Of a stretch of 33,464 nucleotides of DNA, positions 8,491-17,805 are shown piece by piece (position 1 is the stretch's first letter; each line of letters starts with the position of its first letter). Both the position numbers and the translations under genes were made by a program. The DNA comes from Endomicrobium sp. GTDB taxonomy: Bacteria; Elusimicrobiota; Endomicrobiia; Endomicrobiales; Endomicrobiaceae. Under the pieces are notes generated by a model that saw nothing but the letters and a program-made list of their open reading frames with translations, made no database searches and was not told where the DNA came from. The stretch covers positions 1 to 33,464 of the forward strand of contig JAISWG010000025.1 of the NCBI GenBank assembly GCA_031271205.1, in the 5' to 3' direction.

Positions 8491-9372
8491 ATGAATAAAA
8501 AATCAGTTGTAACCATCGGAACATTTGATGGGGTGCATAAAGGGCACAGATTCCTTATAGATAAGACTGTGTTGTTAGCAGAAAAGAGTAAGTTAAAAAG
8601 TATAGTAATATCGCTTGAAAAACCTGTAAAGAAGGTTAAAGGGTTGCTCACAACCTGTGATGAGAAATTTGAAGAAATAAAGGCTTTAGGTGTTGACAAA
8701 ATTATTCTGGTAAATGTGTCCTCTGAAATTTTAACTTATACTGCAGATAAATTTTTTGATGAGTTTTTACTTAACAAGCTAAATATTTCAGAAATAGTAT
8801 GTGGTCTCGATTTTGCTTTTGGCAAAGGCAGAAAAGGCGATATAGGTTGGCTTAAGAAAAAGGCAAAAAACAATAACGTTAAGATAAACATAGTTAAATA
8901 TTTAAAAAACTCTTCAAAACAAATATCTTCGTCTTATATAAGAATATTGCTTGAAAAAGGTGATTTAAAAAATGTTGCAAAATTATTAGGCAGACCTTAC
9001 TCTTTTTTAGGGATTCCATTTAAAGATAAAGGTTTTGGTAAAAAGTTAGGGTTCCCTACTGTAAATTTAAAAGTAAATAGTGATAAACTTATTCCAAGAG
9101 GTGTGTATATAAGTATAATAACGCAAAAAGGTAAAATATATCCGTCTGTTACAAACATAGGAAGCCGGCTTACTTTTAACATGGGTGACGAGATTATTCC
9201 TGAAATTCATATTTTAAATTTTAACGGCATATGGGAAAAAAGTTTGACAAAAGTAATATTATTGAAAAAAATAAGATACGAAAAGAAATTTGAGAGTGTG
9301 CAAGCTCTAAGGGGGCAGATTTCAAAAGATATAGCAAAATCTTTGAAATTTTTTAAATTGATAACAGTGTAA
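8491..9372 (+). CDS. ribF: Bifunctional riboflavin kinase/FAD synthetase
   Basis: This enzyme converts riboflavin to FMN and FMN to FAD. The 293-residue protein has an N-terminal nucleotidyltransferase domain with GTFDGVHKGHRFLI (the HxGH-type site) and CGLDFAFGKGRKGD. A C-terminal flavokinase domain follows, with GRPYSFLGIPF, LGFPTVNL, RGVYISI, TNIGSRLTFN and EIHILNF. Length is near the usual ~300. No clear Shine-Dalgarno precedes ATG 8491, but the N-terminus fits exactly. The broken truB immediately upstream may have supplied its original leader. Confidence 0.95.
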   Translation: MNKKSVVTIGTFDGVHKGHRFLIDKTVLLAEKSKLKSIVISLEKPVKKVKGLLTTCDEKFEEIKALGVDKIILVNVSSEILTYTADKFFDEFLLNKLNISEIVCGLDFAFGKGRKGDIGWLKKKAKNNNVKINIVKYLKNSSKQISSSYIRILLEKGDLKNVAKLLGRPYSFLGIPFKDKGFGKKLGFPTVNLKVNSDKLIPRGVYISIITQKGKIYPSVTNIGSRLTFNMGDEIIPEIHILNFNGIWEKSLTKVILLKKIRYEKKFESVQALRGQISKDIAKSLKFFKLITV

Positions 9373-9429
9373 ATTTGATATTTTTTTGGAGTTTTAGTAG
9401 AATCCATAACGAGTTTGGATGGAGTTTTA

Positions 9430-9777
9430 ATGTCTGACGATTGTCTTTTTTGTAAAATAGTCAAGGGGAAGATTTTGTCGCATAAAGTTTATGAAGATGA
9501 GGAAGTCCTTGCTTTTAGGGATATAAAACCTCAAGCTCCTGTTCATATAGTGATTATACCAAAAAAACATATAAGCGGATTGGATAATGTTTCTCATGAT
9601 GACGAACAAATACTTGGTCATATTCAAATTGTGGCTGCAAAAATTGCAAAACAGTTTCTTGAGATAAAGAATGGGTTTCGTGTTATAAATAATTGCGGTA
9701 AGGACGGTGGTCAAACTATTTTTCATATTCACTATCATCTTCTTGGGGGAAGAGTTTTTAGCTGGCCACCAGGGTGA
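9430..9777 (+). CDS. hinT: HIT-family hydrolase (HinT-like)
   Basis: Histidine-triad proteins hydrolyse AMP-lysine-type or adenosine phosphoramidate substrates; the physiological substrate is uncertain. The 115-residue protein begins CLFCKIVKGKI, has EDEEVLAFRDIKPQAPVH and IIPKKHI, and carries the triad HIHYHLLGG near the C-terminus. The ending WPPG is typical of HinT. I choose ATG 9430, not the track's earlier start, because GGAG lies five bases upstream of it and the family begins at this point. It lies 57 bases after ribF. Confidence 0.93.
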   Translation: MSDDCLFCKIVKGKILSHKVYEDEEVLAFRDIKPQAPVHIVIIPKKHISGLDNVSHDDEQILGHIQIVAAKIAKQFLEIKNGFRVINNCGKDGGQTIFHIHYHLLGGRVFSWPPG

Positions 9778-9825
9778 TTTTATGATAAAAATTAAACTTT
9801 TTAAGAAAGGTGGTGTTTTAAAAAT

Positions 9826-10032
9826 ATGGTAAATATTAAAGTTCGCGATGGAGAGTCTATTGAAGATGCTATTAGGCGCTTCAAGAGAGAATGCGAAAGA
9901 AATGGAGTTATGCAAGAAATTAAGAAACGTGAATTCTATAAATCTCCAAGCGTTTTAAAGAAGGAAAAGCTTGCTGAAACAAAGAGAAAAATCCGTCGTA
10001 AAATGCTTAAAGATAACAGATGGTTCAAATGA
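9826..10032 (+). CDS. rpsU: 30S ribosomal protein S21
   Basis: S21 is a small, very basic protein of the 30S platform that takes part in initiation. The 68-residue product starts VKVRDGESIEDAIRRFKRECE-like (here NIKVRDGESIEDAIRRFKRE). It continues KKREFYKSPSVLKKEK, matching S21 throughout, and then a Lys/Arg-rich tail. AAAGGTGG lies upstream of the ATG. With dnaG and rpoD downstream this recreates the classic macromolecular-synthesis operon rpsU-dnaG-rpoD, here interrupted by a NIF3 gene. Confidence 0.96.
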   Translation: MVNIKVRDGESIEDAIRRFKRECERNGVMQEIKKREFYKSPSVLKKEKLAETKRKIRRKMLKDNRWFK

Positions 10033-10134
10033 TATGCATAAGATGGTAGTTGTGTTTGTCCTATTTGTTTATAACTTTTTCCTCACTTAACTTTTTATAT
10101 TCTAGTAGGCCATGAGTTTAAAAAGGTGGTAAAA

Positions 10135-11091
10135 ATGAAATTGAAAGATATTCAGGATATATTTATAAAAGAAGGAATCAAAGAAGACCCCAGGGGATTA
10201 GATGCTGTAGAGGCAGATTTATTGCAACGCAGAGAAAAATATGACGCTCTTTCTTCTAAAAAAAAAGAAAGTTACGATATAGAAAGTCTTAGCAACCCAT
10301 ATTATGATTCAAGAATTATTTATGGAAATCCAGATACCCAGGTGGAAGCTATTTTGGTTGGTATAGATATAGAAACTCAGGAACTTTTGTTGGCTAAAAG
10401 TCTTATGAACTCAGGAAGAAAAATAGATTTAGTTATAGCGCATCATCCGGAAGGGTATGCTTATTCAACATTTTACAGTGTTATAGGTATGCAGTCTGAT
10501 ATTTTAAATAATCAGGGAATACCTATAAATATTACAGAAAAAATTGTTTCAGAGAGAGCTAGAGAAGTTAAAAAAAATGTTTTCCCTAAAAATAACGAAA
10601 GAATTTACGATGCTGCGAAACTTTTAAATATTCCTTTTATGGTTGCTCATTCTGTAACCGATAACCATGTTGCGTCATTTTTAGAGAGAGAAATAGATGC
10701 ATTAAAACCTGTTTATTTAAAAGAAATCGTAGAACTATTAAACAGATATTCAGAATACCAACATGCAGCTAAAATAGCTCAAGCACCTTTTATTTTGTGT
10801 GGAAGTGATTTTTCAAGATGCGGAAAAGTTTTTGTGGATATGACGGGTGGTGCTGAGGGGCCGTTGGAATCTTTTGAAAAACTTGCGATAGCTGGGATAG
10901 GAACTATAGTTGGAATGCATTTAAGCTCTAAAGCCGCTAAAGAAGCGGAAAAACATCACCTAAATGTTATTTTGGCTGGACATATTTCGTCTGACAATTT
11001 AGGTTTTAACCTTTTATTTGATAAACTTGAGAACAAAGCTGGTAAACTTGAATTTATAGAATGCTCAGGATTTAGAAGATTCAGAAGATAA
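10135..11091 (+). CDS. NIF3-family metal-binding protein
   Basis: This 318-residue protein belongs to the NIF3/YbgI/YqfO group, whose biochemical role is not settled. Support comes from IDLVIAHHPEGY (metal-binding HHP motif, residue ~100), the central NIPFMVAHSVTDNH, and the C-terminal GMHLSSKAAKEAEK and ILAGHISSDNLG. The first 60 residues are an extra helical segment absent from short family members. I choose ATG 10135 because AGGTGG lies five bases upstream; the track's GTG 10126 sits inside that ribosome-binding site. It is 4 bases from dnaG. A NIF3 homologue near dnaG-rpoD is also known in Bacillus (yqfO), which suggests a functional link of unknown nature. Confidence 0.85.
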   Translation: MKLKDIQDIFIKEGIKEDPRGLDAVEADLLQRREKYDALSSKKKESYDIESLSNPYYDSRIIYGNPDTQVEAILVGIDIETQELLLAKSLMNSGRKIDLVIAHHPEGYAYSTFYSVIGMQSDILNNQGIPINITEKIVSERAREVKKNVFPKNNERIYDAAKLLNIPFMVAHSVTDNHVASFLEREIDALKPVYLKEIVELLNRYSEYQHAAKIAQAPFILCGSDFSRCGKVFVDMTGGAEGPLESFEKLAIAGIGTIVGMHLSSKAAKEAEKHHLNVILAGHISSDNLGFNLLFDKLENKAGKLEFIECSGFRRFRR

Positions 11092-11095
11092 AAAC

Positions 11096-12856
11096 ATGAC
11101 TATATCTGAAGATACAATAGAAAAAATAAGACTCTCAAGCAACATAGAGTTTGTTGTAAGGGAATATCTTCCGGACTTAAAAAAGGCAGGGCGAAATTGG
11201 AAAGCTTGCTGCCCTTTTCATAATGAGAAAACTCCGTCTTTTGTGATAAGTCTCGAAAAAGGTATTTTTAGATGTTTCGGATGTAATACGGCAGGGGATG
11301 TTTTTAAATTTATTATGCTTATGGATAATATATCTTGGCTTGAAGCTATAAAAAAATTGGCTCAAAAAGCGGGAATAACAATTCAAGAGACTAATAGAAA
11401 TATAACGAAAGTGTCAGAAAAATCTAAAATATTTGACATTTTGGAAAAAGCAGGTATGTTTTATCATAGATGTTTGCTTGAAAGTTTGAGCGCGAGTAAT
11501 GTTAGAGATTATCTAAAAAGTCGTGGTATAACAAGTAATACTATAAATAAATTCAATCTTGGTTTTGCTCCTAAAGGACAACTTTTGCAGTTGGCTTCGA
11601 AAAAGGGACGTACTGCCGATGAGCTTGTAAAGGCTGGTTTAATAACCAAAACTGAAAGAGGAACTTTTTTTGAATACATGTCAGAACGCATTGTATTTCC
11701 GATTTATGATGTGCAGGGAAGAGTTGTTGCATTTGGTGGTAGAGCTATCGGAAATCAAGAACCTAAATATTTAAATACTCCGGAAACAGTTGTTTATTCT
11801 AAATCGTCAAATCTTTACGGTTTGTATCAAACTTTGTCAGATCTTAGAAAAGAAAAAAGAATAATTGTTCTTGAAGGATATATGGACGTTGTTATTCCAC
11901 AACAGTTTGGTATAGCTGGAGCGGTAGCAACACTTGGTACAACATTTACTCAAAATCATGTGAGATTAATTGCAAGATATTCTGATGAGGTAACACTACT
12001 TTTTGATGCGGATAATGCTGGTAGAATAGCTACTCAGAAAGCCTTAGAAATTTTGGTACAAAGTGGTATAGAGGCTAAAGTTTCTTCTTTGCCGGAACAT
12101 ATTGACGCTGATGAATATGTAAATCAGTATGGGAAAGAGAAGTTTTTAAAATTGTTGTCAGATAGTTCTAAAAGTACTATAGATTTCATGATTGACATGG
12201 TTTATCGGAATACATTGTCTGTTGGAAAAGTCGTTTCTCTTGAAAATAAAGTTAAAGCAGTATCAATTCTTTTAGATTTTGTATCAAAAAGCTCAAATAC
12301 AATAATTCAAAGAGAATGGATAAAAAAGGTAGCTCAATATATAAATGTAAATGAAGAAGCTGTTTGGCGAGAGTTTAAAAAGAAGCAAAATCTGAAAATA
12401 AAGAGCTGTTTTAACAACGATTTTAAAAATTTAACTTCTGAAGTTGTCAAAAATAAAAAAATTACGATGTCTCTAGAAGAAAATCTCTTAAATTTGATTT
12501 TAAATAATAGAGATTACATTGAAAGAGTTAGGGTAGATTTTTTTCAGGATGTAAGATGTCAAAAAATTTATAGTTTGTTAACTTCTGGATTAAGTGATGC
12601 AGAAATATTAAACGAATTGTTACCTGAAGAAGCCGTATGGTTTTCAGATCTTACTTTGAATTCAATTGAGTATAACAATACAAACGAAGCTTTTTCAATT
12701 ATTTTAAAAGATATGGGAGAACACAACTATAGAGTAAGAAGGCGACAACTTGAGAGTGAAATTCTTTTGATGACAGAAGGTAAAAAAGAAAAAGATAATG
12801 CTTTATTTGAAGAATATAAAGAATTAACAACCATTTTGAAGGGGTCTGGGAATTGA
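11096..12856 (+). CDS. dnaG: DNA primase
   Basis: DnaG makes RNA primers for replication. The 586-residue protein has the CHC2 zinc domain ([12 protein letters not shown] ... [11 protein letters not shown], residues ~38-65). It has a catalytic RNAP-like core ([39 protein letters not shown]). The TOPRIM region reads [10 protein letters not shown] and LLFDADNAG, containing the metal-binding acidic residues. A poorly conserved C-terminal helicase-binding region follows. Start and length are standard. It begins 4 bases after the NIF3 stop and its stop lies 2 bases before rpoD ATG, so the three are one transcript. Confidence 0.97.
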   Translation: MTISEDTIEKIRLSSNIEFVVREYLPDLKKAGRNWKACCPFHNEKTPSFVISLEKGIFRCFGCNTAGDVFKFIMLMDNISWLEAIKKLAQKAGITIQETNRNITKVSEKSKIFDILEKAGMFYHRCLLESLSASNVRDYLKSRGITSNTINKFNLGFAPKGQLLQLASKKGRTADELVKAGLITKTERGTFFEYMSERIVFPIYDVQGRVVAFGGRAIGNQEPKYLNTPETVVYSKSSNLYGLYQTLSDLRKEKRIIVLEGYMDVVIPQQFGIAGAVATLGTTFTQNHVRLIARYSDEVTLLFDADNAGRIATQKALEILVQSGIEAKVSSLPEHIDADEYVNQYGKEKFLKLLSDSSKSTIDFMIDMVYRNTLSVGKVVSLENKVKAVSILLDFVSKSSNTIIQREWIKKVAQYINVNEEAVWREFKKKQNLKIKSCFNNDFKNLTSEVVKNKKITMSLEENLLNLILNNRDYIERVRVDFFQDVRCQKIYSLLTSGLSDAEILNELLPEEAVWFSDLTLNSIEYNNTNEAFSIILKDMGEHNYRVRRRQLESEILLMTEGKKEKDNALFEEYKELTTILKGSGN

Positions 12857-12858
12857 TA

Positions 12859-14577
12859 ATGACAAAAAGAGATTTGTTTCAAGATTTAATTGATATTGGT
12901 AAAGATCAGGGATACCTTACATATGAGGACATAAGTAATAATCTTCCACAAAAATATATGATTGCTGAAAAGATTGACGGTTTTTTTGGCACTTTGGAAG
13001 ACCACGGCATTCATGTTTTGCATGATAAAGACATTGAAAAAGAAAAAGAGAATACGGCTGAAGCTGTTGAAGAATCTGTAAAAATAACAGAAGAGAAGGA
13101 AGATATAAACCCTGTAAGAATGTATTTAAGCGAAATGGCAAAAGTTCCTTTGCTTGAAAGGTCTGTTGAAGTTGAGTTGGCAAAAAACATAAGAGAAAAT
13201 GAGAAAAAGCTTAAATTAATAGTTTTAGAATCTCCTCTTATAATAAAAGAAATAAGAAATTGGGAAACCCTTATAAGTCAACAGGAAATGACAACTAAAG
13301 AATTGATGCCAAGAGGGCGAAAGTCTCAAGCTCAGTTAAGGGGAATGGGTGTAAAAATAAAGACGGTTGTAAAGAAAATAAATTTTATAGAAAAAAGTAT
13401 AAACTCTCATGAGGAAAAGTTGAAACTTAAGTCTATATCTCAAAAAGATAGAGAACGTTATTTGAATAAAGTTAAACAACTCCGTGGTGAGATAATAAAT
13501 CTTATTGTAAGCCTTAATTTGAATCAAGATAAGATTAAAAGGCTTATAAATAAAATTAAAACTATAGCCAATAAACTTAATGAAATAAGAGACAGTGTTA
13601 GAAGATTTGAACGAAGATATAAGAATTCTTTTTCAAAAGTTCAGACTTTGTTCAAACAGTATGAAGTAGATAAGATTTCAGCTACTGATTTTAAAAAATT
13701 TACAGGTGCGTCTGTAAAAAATGTAAGTGAAGATTTAAAAAATATCAAAAGTTTATTTGAAAAACAAGCGAGTATGCAGGAAGGTTTTGTTATAACTATT
13801 GAGGAGATGATAGGAACTGATAGAAAAATAAGAGAACTTGAAGAAGTTATTCATAGGGATAAAATGAAACTTATTGAAGCTAACTTTAGACTTGTTGTTT
13901 CTATAGCAAAAAAACATATGGGTGTAAGTAGTTTGGAATTGTCTGATCTTATACAGGAAGGAAATCTTGGACTTTCTAAGGCTGTTGAGAAATTTGAGTG
14001 GAAGAGGGGTTTTAAGTTTTCAACTTACGCTACTTGGTGGATAAGACAATCTATAAACAGGGCTATTGCTGATCAAGCGAGAACTATAAGAATTCCTGTT
14101 CATATGAAAGAACTTATATCGAAACTTACAAAGGTCAGAAAGAGATTCCAACAGGATATGGGCAGAGAACCGACAATAGAAGAATATAGTAAATCTTTAA
14201 GGCTTTCTACTGACAGAATAAGAAAAATCTTGAAAATGATGCAAGAACCAGTTTCTTTAGCAATGTCTGTAGGCGAAGAAGAGGATTCAAGATTGGAGGA
14301 TTTTATAGAGGATAATAATAGTCCAAGCCCTATAGCTAAGACGCAACAATATAGACTACAACTTGAGCTTGAAAAAGTGTTAAACACTTTAAGTTCTAGA
14401 GAAGCTGAAATAATAAGTTTAAGATATGGAATAGGTGTAGGATATCCAAGCACCCTTGAAGAAGTTGGTAAGAAATTTGGAATTACTAGAGAGAGAGTAA
14501 GACAAATAGAAGCAAAAGCTATAAGAAAATTAAGACACCCAAGTAGAAGTAAATTGCTTCGTGAATATTTGGACTAG
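12859..14577 (+). CDS. rpoD: RNA polymerase primary sigma factor RpoD
   Basis: This is the housekeeping sigma-70 factor. It has region 1.1 (residues ~1-60), region 1.2 ([16 protein letters not shown]), and a long Lys-rich, probably coiled-coil non-conserved region (~130-310). Region 2 reads [19 protein letters not shown] and [20 protein letters not shown], region 3 follows, and region 4.2 reads [21 protein letters not shown] prefer ATG 12859 to the overlapping TTG 12853 listed in the track; both are in frame and differ by two residues. It closes the rpsU-dnaG-rpoD operon and is followed by a strong terminator. Confidence 0.97.
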   Translation: MTKRDLFQDLIDIGKDQGYLTYEDISNNLPQKYMIAEKIDGFFGTLEDHGIHVLHDKDIEKEKENTAEAVEESVKITEEKEDINPVRMYLSEMAKVPLLERSVEVELAKNIRENEKKLKLIVLESPLIIKEIRNWETLISQQEMTTKELMPRGRKSQAQLRGMGVKIKTVVKKINFIEKSINSHEEKLKLKSISQKDRERYLNKVKQLRGEIINLIVSLNLNQDKIKRLINKIKTIANKLNEIRDSVRRFERRYKNSFSKVQTLFKQYEVDKISATDFKKFTGASVKNVSEDLKNIKSLFEKQASMQEGFVITIEEMIGTDRKIRELEEVIHRDKMKLIEANFRLVVSIAKKHMGVSSLELSDLIQEGNLGLSKAVEKFEWKRGFKFSTYATWWIRQSINRAIADQARTIRIPVHMKELISKLTKVRKRFQQDMGREPTIEEYSKSLRLSTDRIRKILKMMQEPVSLAMSVGEEEDSRLEDFIEDNNSPSPIAKTQQYRLQLELEKVLNTLSSREAEIISLRYGIGVGYPSTLEEVGKKFGITRERVRQIEAKAIRKLRHPSRSKLLREYLD

Positions 14578-14656
14578 ATGAAATTAAACTGATAGAATTC
14601 TAAAAAAGTTTTAAATAGGATTGGTCTTATATTATTTTTATTTCTGGACTATAGTT

Positions 14657-14695
14657 AAAAACACCAGTCTCTAAAAATAAAGACTTGGTGTTTTT
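14657..14695. terminator. Bidirectional terminator between rpoD and nrdG
   Basis: AAAAACACCA-GTCT pairs with AGAC-T-TGGTGTTTTT around a 10-base loop. The stem is about 14 bp with one bulge, and A and T tracts flank both sides, so it can work on either strand. It separates the convergent rpoD (+) and nrdG (-), 80 bases past the rpoD stop. Confidence 0.87.
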
Positions 14696-14713
14696 AAATT
14701 TGCTTCGGTTCAG

Positions 14714-15286
14714 CTATTTTCTGCATTCTTGGATTATATATGTTGAAGTTGCTGCTAACTTTTTAATTTCTGATAAGTCCATTTCGTTTAAAATAGATTT
14801 ATCGTAAGTAGTTCTAAAAATGTGAGGAATTTCTGAAGACTGAATTATACTAAGTGATCGTTTTATTGTGTTCAAGTTACCCTTAAAGAATATGTTATAT
14901 TTATTTTCAGGTGATTTTATGTCCATAGCAATAAAATTTAAAAGATTTTTATCAATTAAATTTTTTAAAACTTTAGGATTTGTTCCATTGGTATCAAGTT
15001 TTATAGATAAATTTAGTTTTTTTATTTCTTCTATAAATTCTATTAAATCTTTTTGAAGAGTAGGCTCTCCACCAGTTATAACAACCCCTTTGAGAAGTTT
15101 TTGTCTTTTTTCAAAAAAACTGAAAATTTCATCGTTGCTTACACTTGCTTCAAATAAATCAGGATAGACTAATTGGGGATTGTGACAGTATGGGCACTTC
15201 ATATTGCAGCCTTGCGTAAAAATAACAGCAGCAGGAACCCCTGGATAGTCTATCAATGATAATTTTTGTAATCCACCAATTTGCAT
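14714..15286 (-). CDS. nrdG: Anaerobic ribonucleotide reductase activating protein (radical SAM)
   Basis: This enzyme uses S-adenosylmethionine and a [4Fe-4S] cluster to form the glycyl radical in class III RNR. The 190-residue protein begins GGLQKLSLIDYPGVPAAVIFTQ, followed by the radical-SAM triad GCNMKCPYCHNP (residues ~28-39). It also has VITGGEPTLQ (GGE motif) and IKLDTNGTNP. This is the NrdG2-like variety, longer than E. coli NrdG. The C-terminus stops at IIQECRK just before the terminator and may be slightly short. Only six bases separate it from the glycyl-radical ORF upstream, and no good ribosome site is visible, which suggests translational coupling. Confidence 0.92.
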   Translation of the reverse strand: MQIGGLQKLSLIDYPGVPAAVIFTQGCNMKCPYCHNPQLVYPDLFEASVSNDEIFSFFEKRQKLLKGVVITGGEPTLQKDLIEFIEEIKKLNLSIKLDTNGTNPKVLKNLIDKNLLNFIAMDIKSPENKYNIFFKGNLNTIKRSLSIIQSSEIPHIFRTTYDKSILNEMDLSEIKKLAATSTYIIQECRK

Positions 15287-15292
15287 TTAAAT

Positions 15293-15469
15293 TTATAAGG
15301 GCAATATATATTTACGTATTTTAAACTCTTCTTTCTTACCCTCATTCCATAAAGATACAGGTCTCAAATAACCAACAACTCTTGAATAAACTTCGCATTT
15401 TGTACCTTTAATACAATTCCTCTTTGCTTTTAGTTCGTTGATTTTTTCATGAATTTCGTTAGTAGTCAT
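15293..15469 (-). CDS. Stand-alone glycyl-radical domain of class III RNR (58 aa)
   Basis: This gene is too short for the ORF track. The 58-residue product has a helical start (EIHEKINELKAK) and then CEVYSRVVGYLRPVSLWNEG and KKEEFKIRKY. The segment RVVGY and the following WN.GK..EF match the extreme C-terminus of NrdD, where the glycine becomes the catalytic radical. The neighbouring NrdD lacks this segment. The ORF is in the same frame as nrdD, separated from it by two TAA stops and an AAAGGAG site 13 bases before this ATG. It lies between nrdD and nrdG in one operon. The likely role is to supply the radical to NrdD in trans; stop-codon readthrough is an alternative. Confidence 0.85.
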   Translation of the reverse strand: MTTNEIHEKINELKAKRNCIKGTKCEVYSRVVGYLRPVSLWNEGKKEEFKIRKYILPL

Positions 15470-15496
15470 TATGTGATGTTTTCTCCTTTATTTAAT

Positions 15497-17566
15497 TTAC
15501 ACTCTATGGCTATTTGTCGTATGTAACAATACATTTTCAAGCGATTTTATTTGTTGATCTATTTCTTTATACTTTTCATTTTTACACTTTGGGCATTCAT
15601 CTTGTTCTCCTTCAAGATATCCGCATTTTGGGCAAACACTAAAAGTTGGTGTTATTGAAAAATATGGCAAACTATAGTTCTCGCATACCGTTTTTATAAA
15701 AGTTTTTAGAGCTTCAGTATCTTTAATTCTTTCACCTATAAACATATGCATAACTGTTCCGCCTGTATATTTGGACTGCATAGAGTCCTGTAAATCTAAG
15801 TTTTCAAAAATATCATCGGTATAATTTACAGGCAACTGGCTTGAATTTGTGTAAAAAGGAATATTTGTTTTTTCGCTTGCTGAAATAATATCTGGATATT
15901 TTTTTAAATCAAGTTTTGCAAGTCTATAAGAAGTACCTTCAGCAGGCGTTGCTTCAAGGTTATAATTGTTCCCAGTTTCTTGTTGGTACTGAATTAGAAT
16001 CTCTCTCATAAAATCTAATACTTTTTCACCAAAAATTCTTCCTTTTTCGCTACCGACTCCTTCTTTAAATAAATTTATGCAAGCTTCGTTAAGTCCGACT
16101 ATGCCTATCGTTGAGAAGTGATTTTTCCAATATTCGTTAAATCGTTGTTTTACACTTCTTAAATAAAAGCTCATATATGGATACAAGTTGTTTAAAGTTA
16201 ATTTTTCCAAAATATTTCTCTTTATTTCTAAACTCTGTTTAGCTGTGTCCATCATAATTTTGAGCCTTTCTATAAATTCGGATTCATTTTTGGATAAGTA
16301 CCCAAGTCTTGGTAGGTTTATAGTTACAACTCCTATAGAGCCAGTAAGAGGAGAGGCGCCAAAAAGCCCACCGCCTCTTTTCTGCAGTTCACGATTATCT
16401 ATTCTAAGTCGACAACACATACTTCTTGCATCTTCAGGTTTCATATCTGAGTTTATAAAATTTGCAAAATATGGAATGCCGTACTTAGCTGTAACATCCC
16501 ACAAAACTTTTATATTAGGATTATGCCAATCAAAATCTTGTGTTATATTGTAGGTAGGTATAGGAAATGTGAATACTCTTCCTTTAGTGTCGCCTTCAAG
16601 CATAAGCTCCAAAAAAGCTTGATTTAAAATATCCATCTCTTTTTGGAATTCACCGTACTTTTTGTCTTGGTATTTCCCACCAATAATGACAGGTTCATCT
16701 TTATAATGCGAGGTTACTGTTAAATCCAAAGTCAAATTTGTAAAAGGTGTTTGAAAACCCACCCTTGTCGGTACGTTTATGTTAAAAAGAAATTCCTGCA
16801 AAGCCTGCTTTACTTCCTTATATGTAAGTTTATCGTAATAAATAAAAGGAGCAAGAATAGTGTCAAAGTTAGAAAATGCTTGGGCGCCAGCACTTTCACC
16901 TTGAAGAGTATAAAAAAAGTTTACAATTTGTCCTAAAGCTGTTCTGAAATGTTTCGCAGGTTTGGCTTCAGGTTTGTCTGAGACACCTTTAAATCCACTT
17001 ATTAACAAATCTTGCAAATCCCAGCCAACGCAGTAGGCTCCCAAAAGTCCCAAATCGTGTATATGAAGATCTCCTTCAGAATGAGCTTCTCTTATATTTT
17101 TAGGATAGATTTTGTTTAGCCAATATATTTTGCTTATTTCAGAAGAAATATAATTATTTAACCCCTGTAACGAATAAGACATATTGCTATTTTCGTTTAC
17201 TTGCCAGTCCAATTTTTTCAAATATTGCTCAACTAAATCTACGTTAAATGCTGAAGTTATTTCTCTGATTTTAGTATGTTGATCGCGGTATAATATATAA
17301 GCTTTAGCAGTTTTTTTATACAAAGATGAAAGTAAGGTTTCTTCAACTATATCTTGGACTTCTTCTACTGATGGTTTCCTGTTTTCTATTATAGAATTTT
17401 TAAGCATGGATAAAGCTTTGATGGCAAGACTATCTGCAATATCTTGCCCAAATTCTTTGGTAGCTTTTCCTGCTTTTGCTATTGCTGCAGCAATTTTTCT
17501 AGGGTCGAAAGATTCCTCACTTCCATTTCTTTTTATAATTGAACTAAAAATCTCTTCATTTTTCAT
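15497..17566 (-). CDS. nrdD: Anaerobic ribonucleoside-triphosphate reductase, large part (lacks glycyl-radical loop)
   Basis: This class III RNR subunit reduces ribonucleotides to deoxyribonucleotides without oxygen. The 689-residue protein has an N-terminal ATP-cone (IIKRNGSEESFDPRKIAAAI, allosteric control). The ten-stranded barrel follows (AYCVGWDLQDLL, MCCRLRIDNRELQKRGGGLFG, SIGVVTINLPRLGYL). A Cys4 zinc site near the end reads CPKCGYLEGEQDECPKC. It then ends in IDQQIKSLENVLLHTTNSHRV. The RVxGY glycyl-radical motif that normally follows the zinc site is missing and is encoded by the next small ORF. GAGGAAG precedes the ATG. Tandem NrdR boxes lie 174-221 bases upstream. Confidence 0.94.
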   Translation of the reverse strand: MKNEEIFSSIIKRNGSEESFDPRKIAAAIAKAGKATKEFGQDIADSLAIKALSMLKNSIIENRKPSVEEVQDIVEETLLSSLYKKTAKAYILYRDQHTKIREITSAFNVDLVEQYLKKLDWQVNENSNMSYSLQGLNNYISSEISKIYWLNKIYPKNIREAHSEGDLHIHDLGLLGAYCVGWDLQDLLISGFKGVSDKPEAKPAKHFRTALGQIVNFFYTLQGESAGAQAFSNFDTILAPFIYYDKLTYKEVKQALQEFLFNINVPTRVGFQTPFTNLTLDLTVTSHYKDEPVIIGGKYQDKKYGEFQKEMDILNQAFLELMLEGDTKGRVFTFPIPTYNITQDFDWHNPNIKVLWDVTAKYGIPYFANFINSDMKPEDARSMCCRLRIDNRELQKRGGGLFGASPLTGSIGVVTINLPRLGYLSKNESEFIERLKIMMDTAKQSLEIKRNILEKLTLNNLYPYMSFYLRSVKQRFNEYWKNHFSTIGIVGLNEACINLFKEGVGSEKGRIFGEKVLDFMREILIQYQQETGNNYNLEATPAEGTSYRLAKLDLKKYPDIISASEKTNIPFYTNSSQLPVNYTDDIFENLDLQDSMQSKYTGGTVMHMFIGERIKDTEALKTFIKTVCENYSLPYFSITPTFSVCPKCGYLEGEQDECPKCKNEKYKEIDQQIKSLENVLLHTTNSHRV

Positions 17567-17739
17567 AAAACTTCCTCTTTAGCGATAAATTATTTATTTG
17601 CTATTGCTATTTATTAAAAAAGTTTCTGATATTATACTTAAATAAACACAACTGATACTGTTTACGGTACAAGAAAATAATTTTTATAAATTTTTTTCTG
17701 TTAATTCAATGATTTGAGCCAAAATCCGTAACGTTTACA

Positions 17740-17755
17740 ATACTATATATAGTGT
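17740..17755 (-). promoter_or_regulatory. NrdR box 1 upstream of nrdD
   Basis: ATACTATATATAGTGT matches the NrdR-box consensus acaCwATATaTwGtgt at 15 of 16 positions and contains a perfect 12-base palindrome. NrdR is the ATP/dATP-sensing repressor of ribonucleotide reductase genes. It lies in the nadA-nrdD spacer, upstream of nrdD, and may overlap a -10-like TATATA. The regulator gene itself is not in this window. Confidence 0.78.
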
Positions 17756-17771
17756 GAACAGTCTTTAGTTG

Positions 17772-17787
17772 ACACAACATATACTAC
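17772..17787 (-). promoter_or_regulatory. NrdR box 2 upstream of nrdD
   Basis: ACACAACATATACTAC matches the NrdR consensus at 12 of 16 positions. Its centre is 32 bases from that of box 1, leaving a 16-base linker. NrdR sites normally occur as pairs with 15-16 base linkers, so the spacing supports a weak second site that the sequence alone would not. Confidence 0.6.
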
Positions 17788-17805
17788 ATTAGTAAAAAAT
17801 AAATG

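Noticed and set aside
9427-9915. 162-aa ORF antisense to the HIT gene and the start of rpsU
   Set aside because: It is a shadow ORF covering two well-supported genes, without any recognisable domain.
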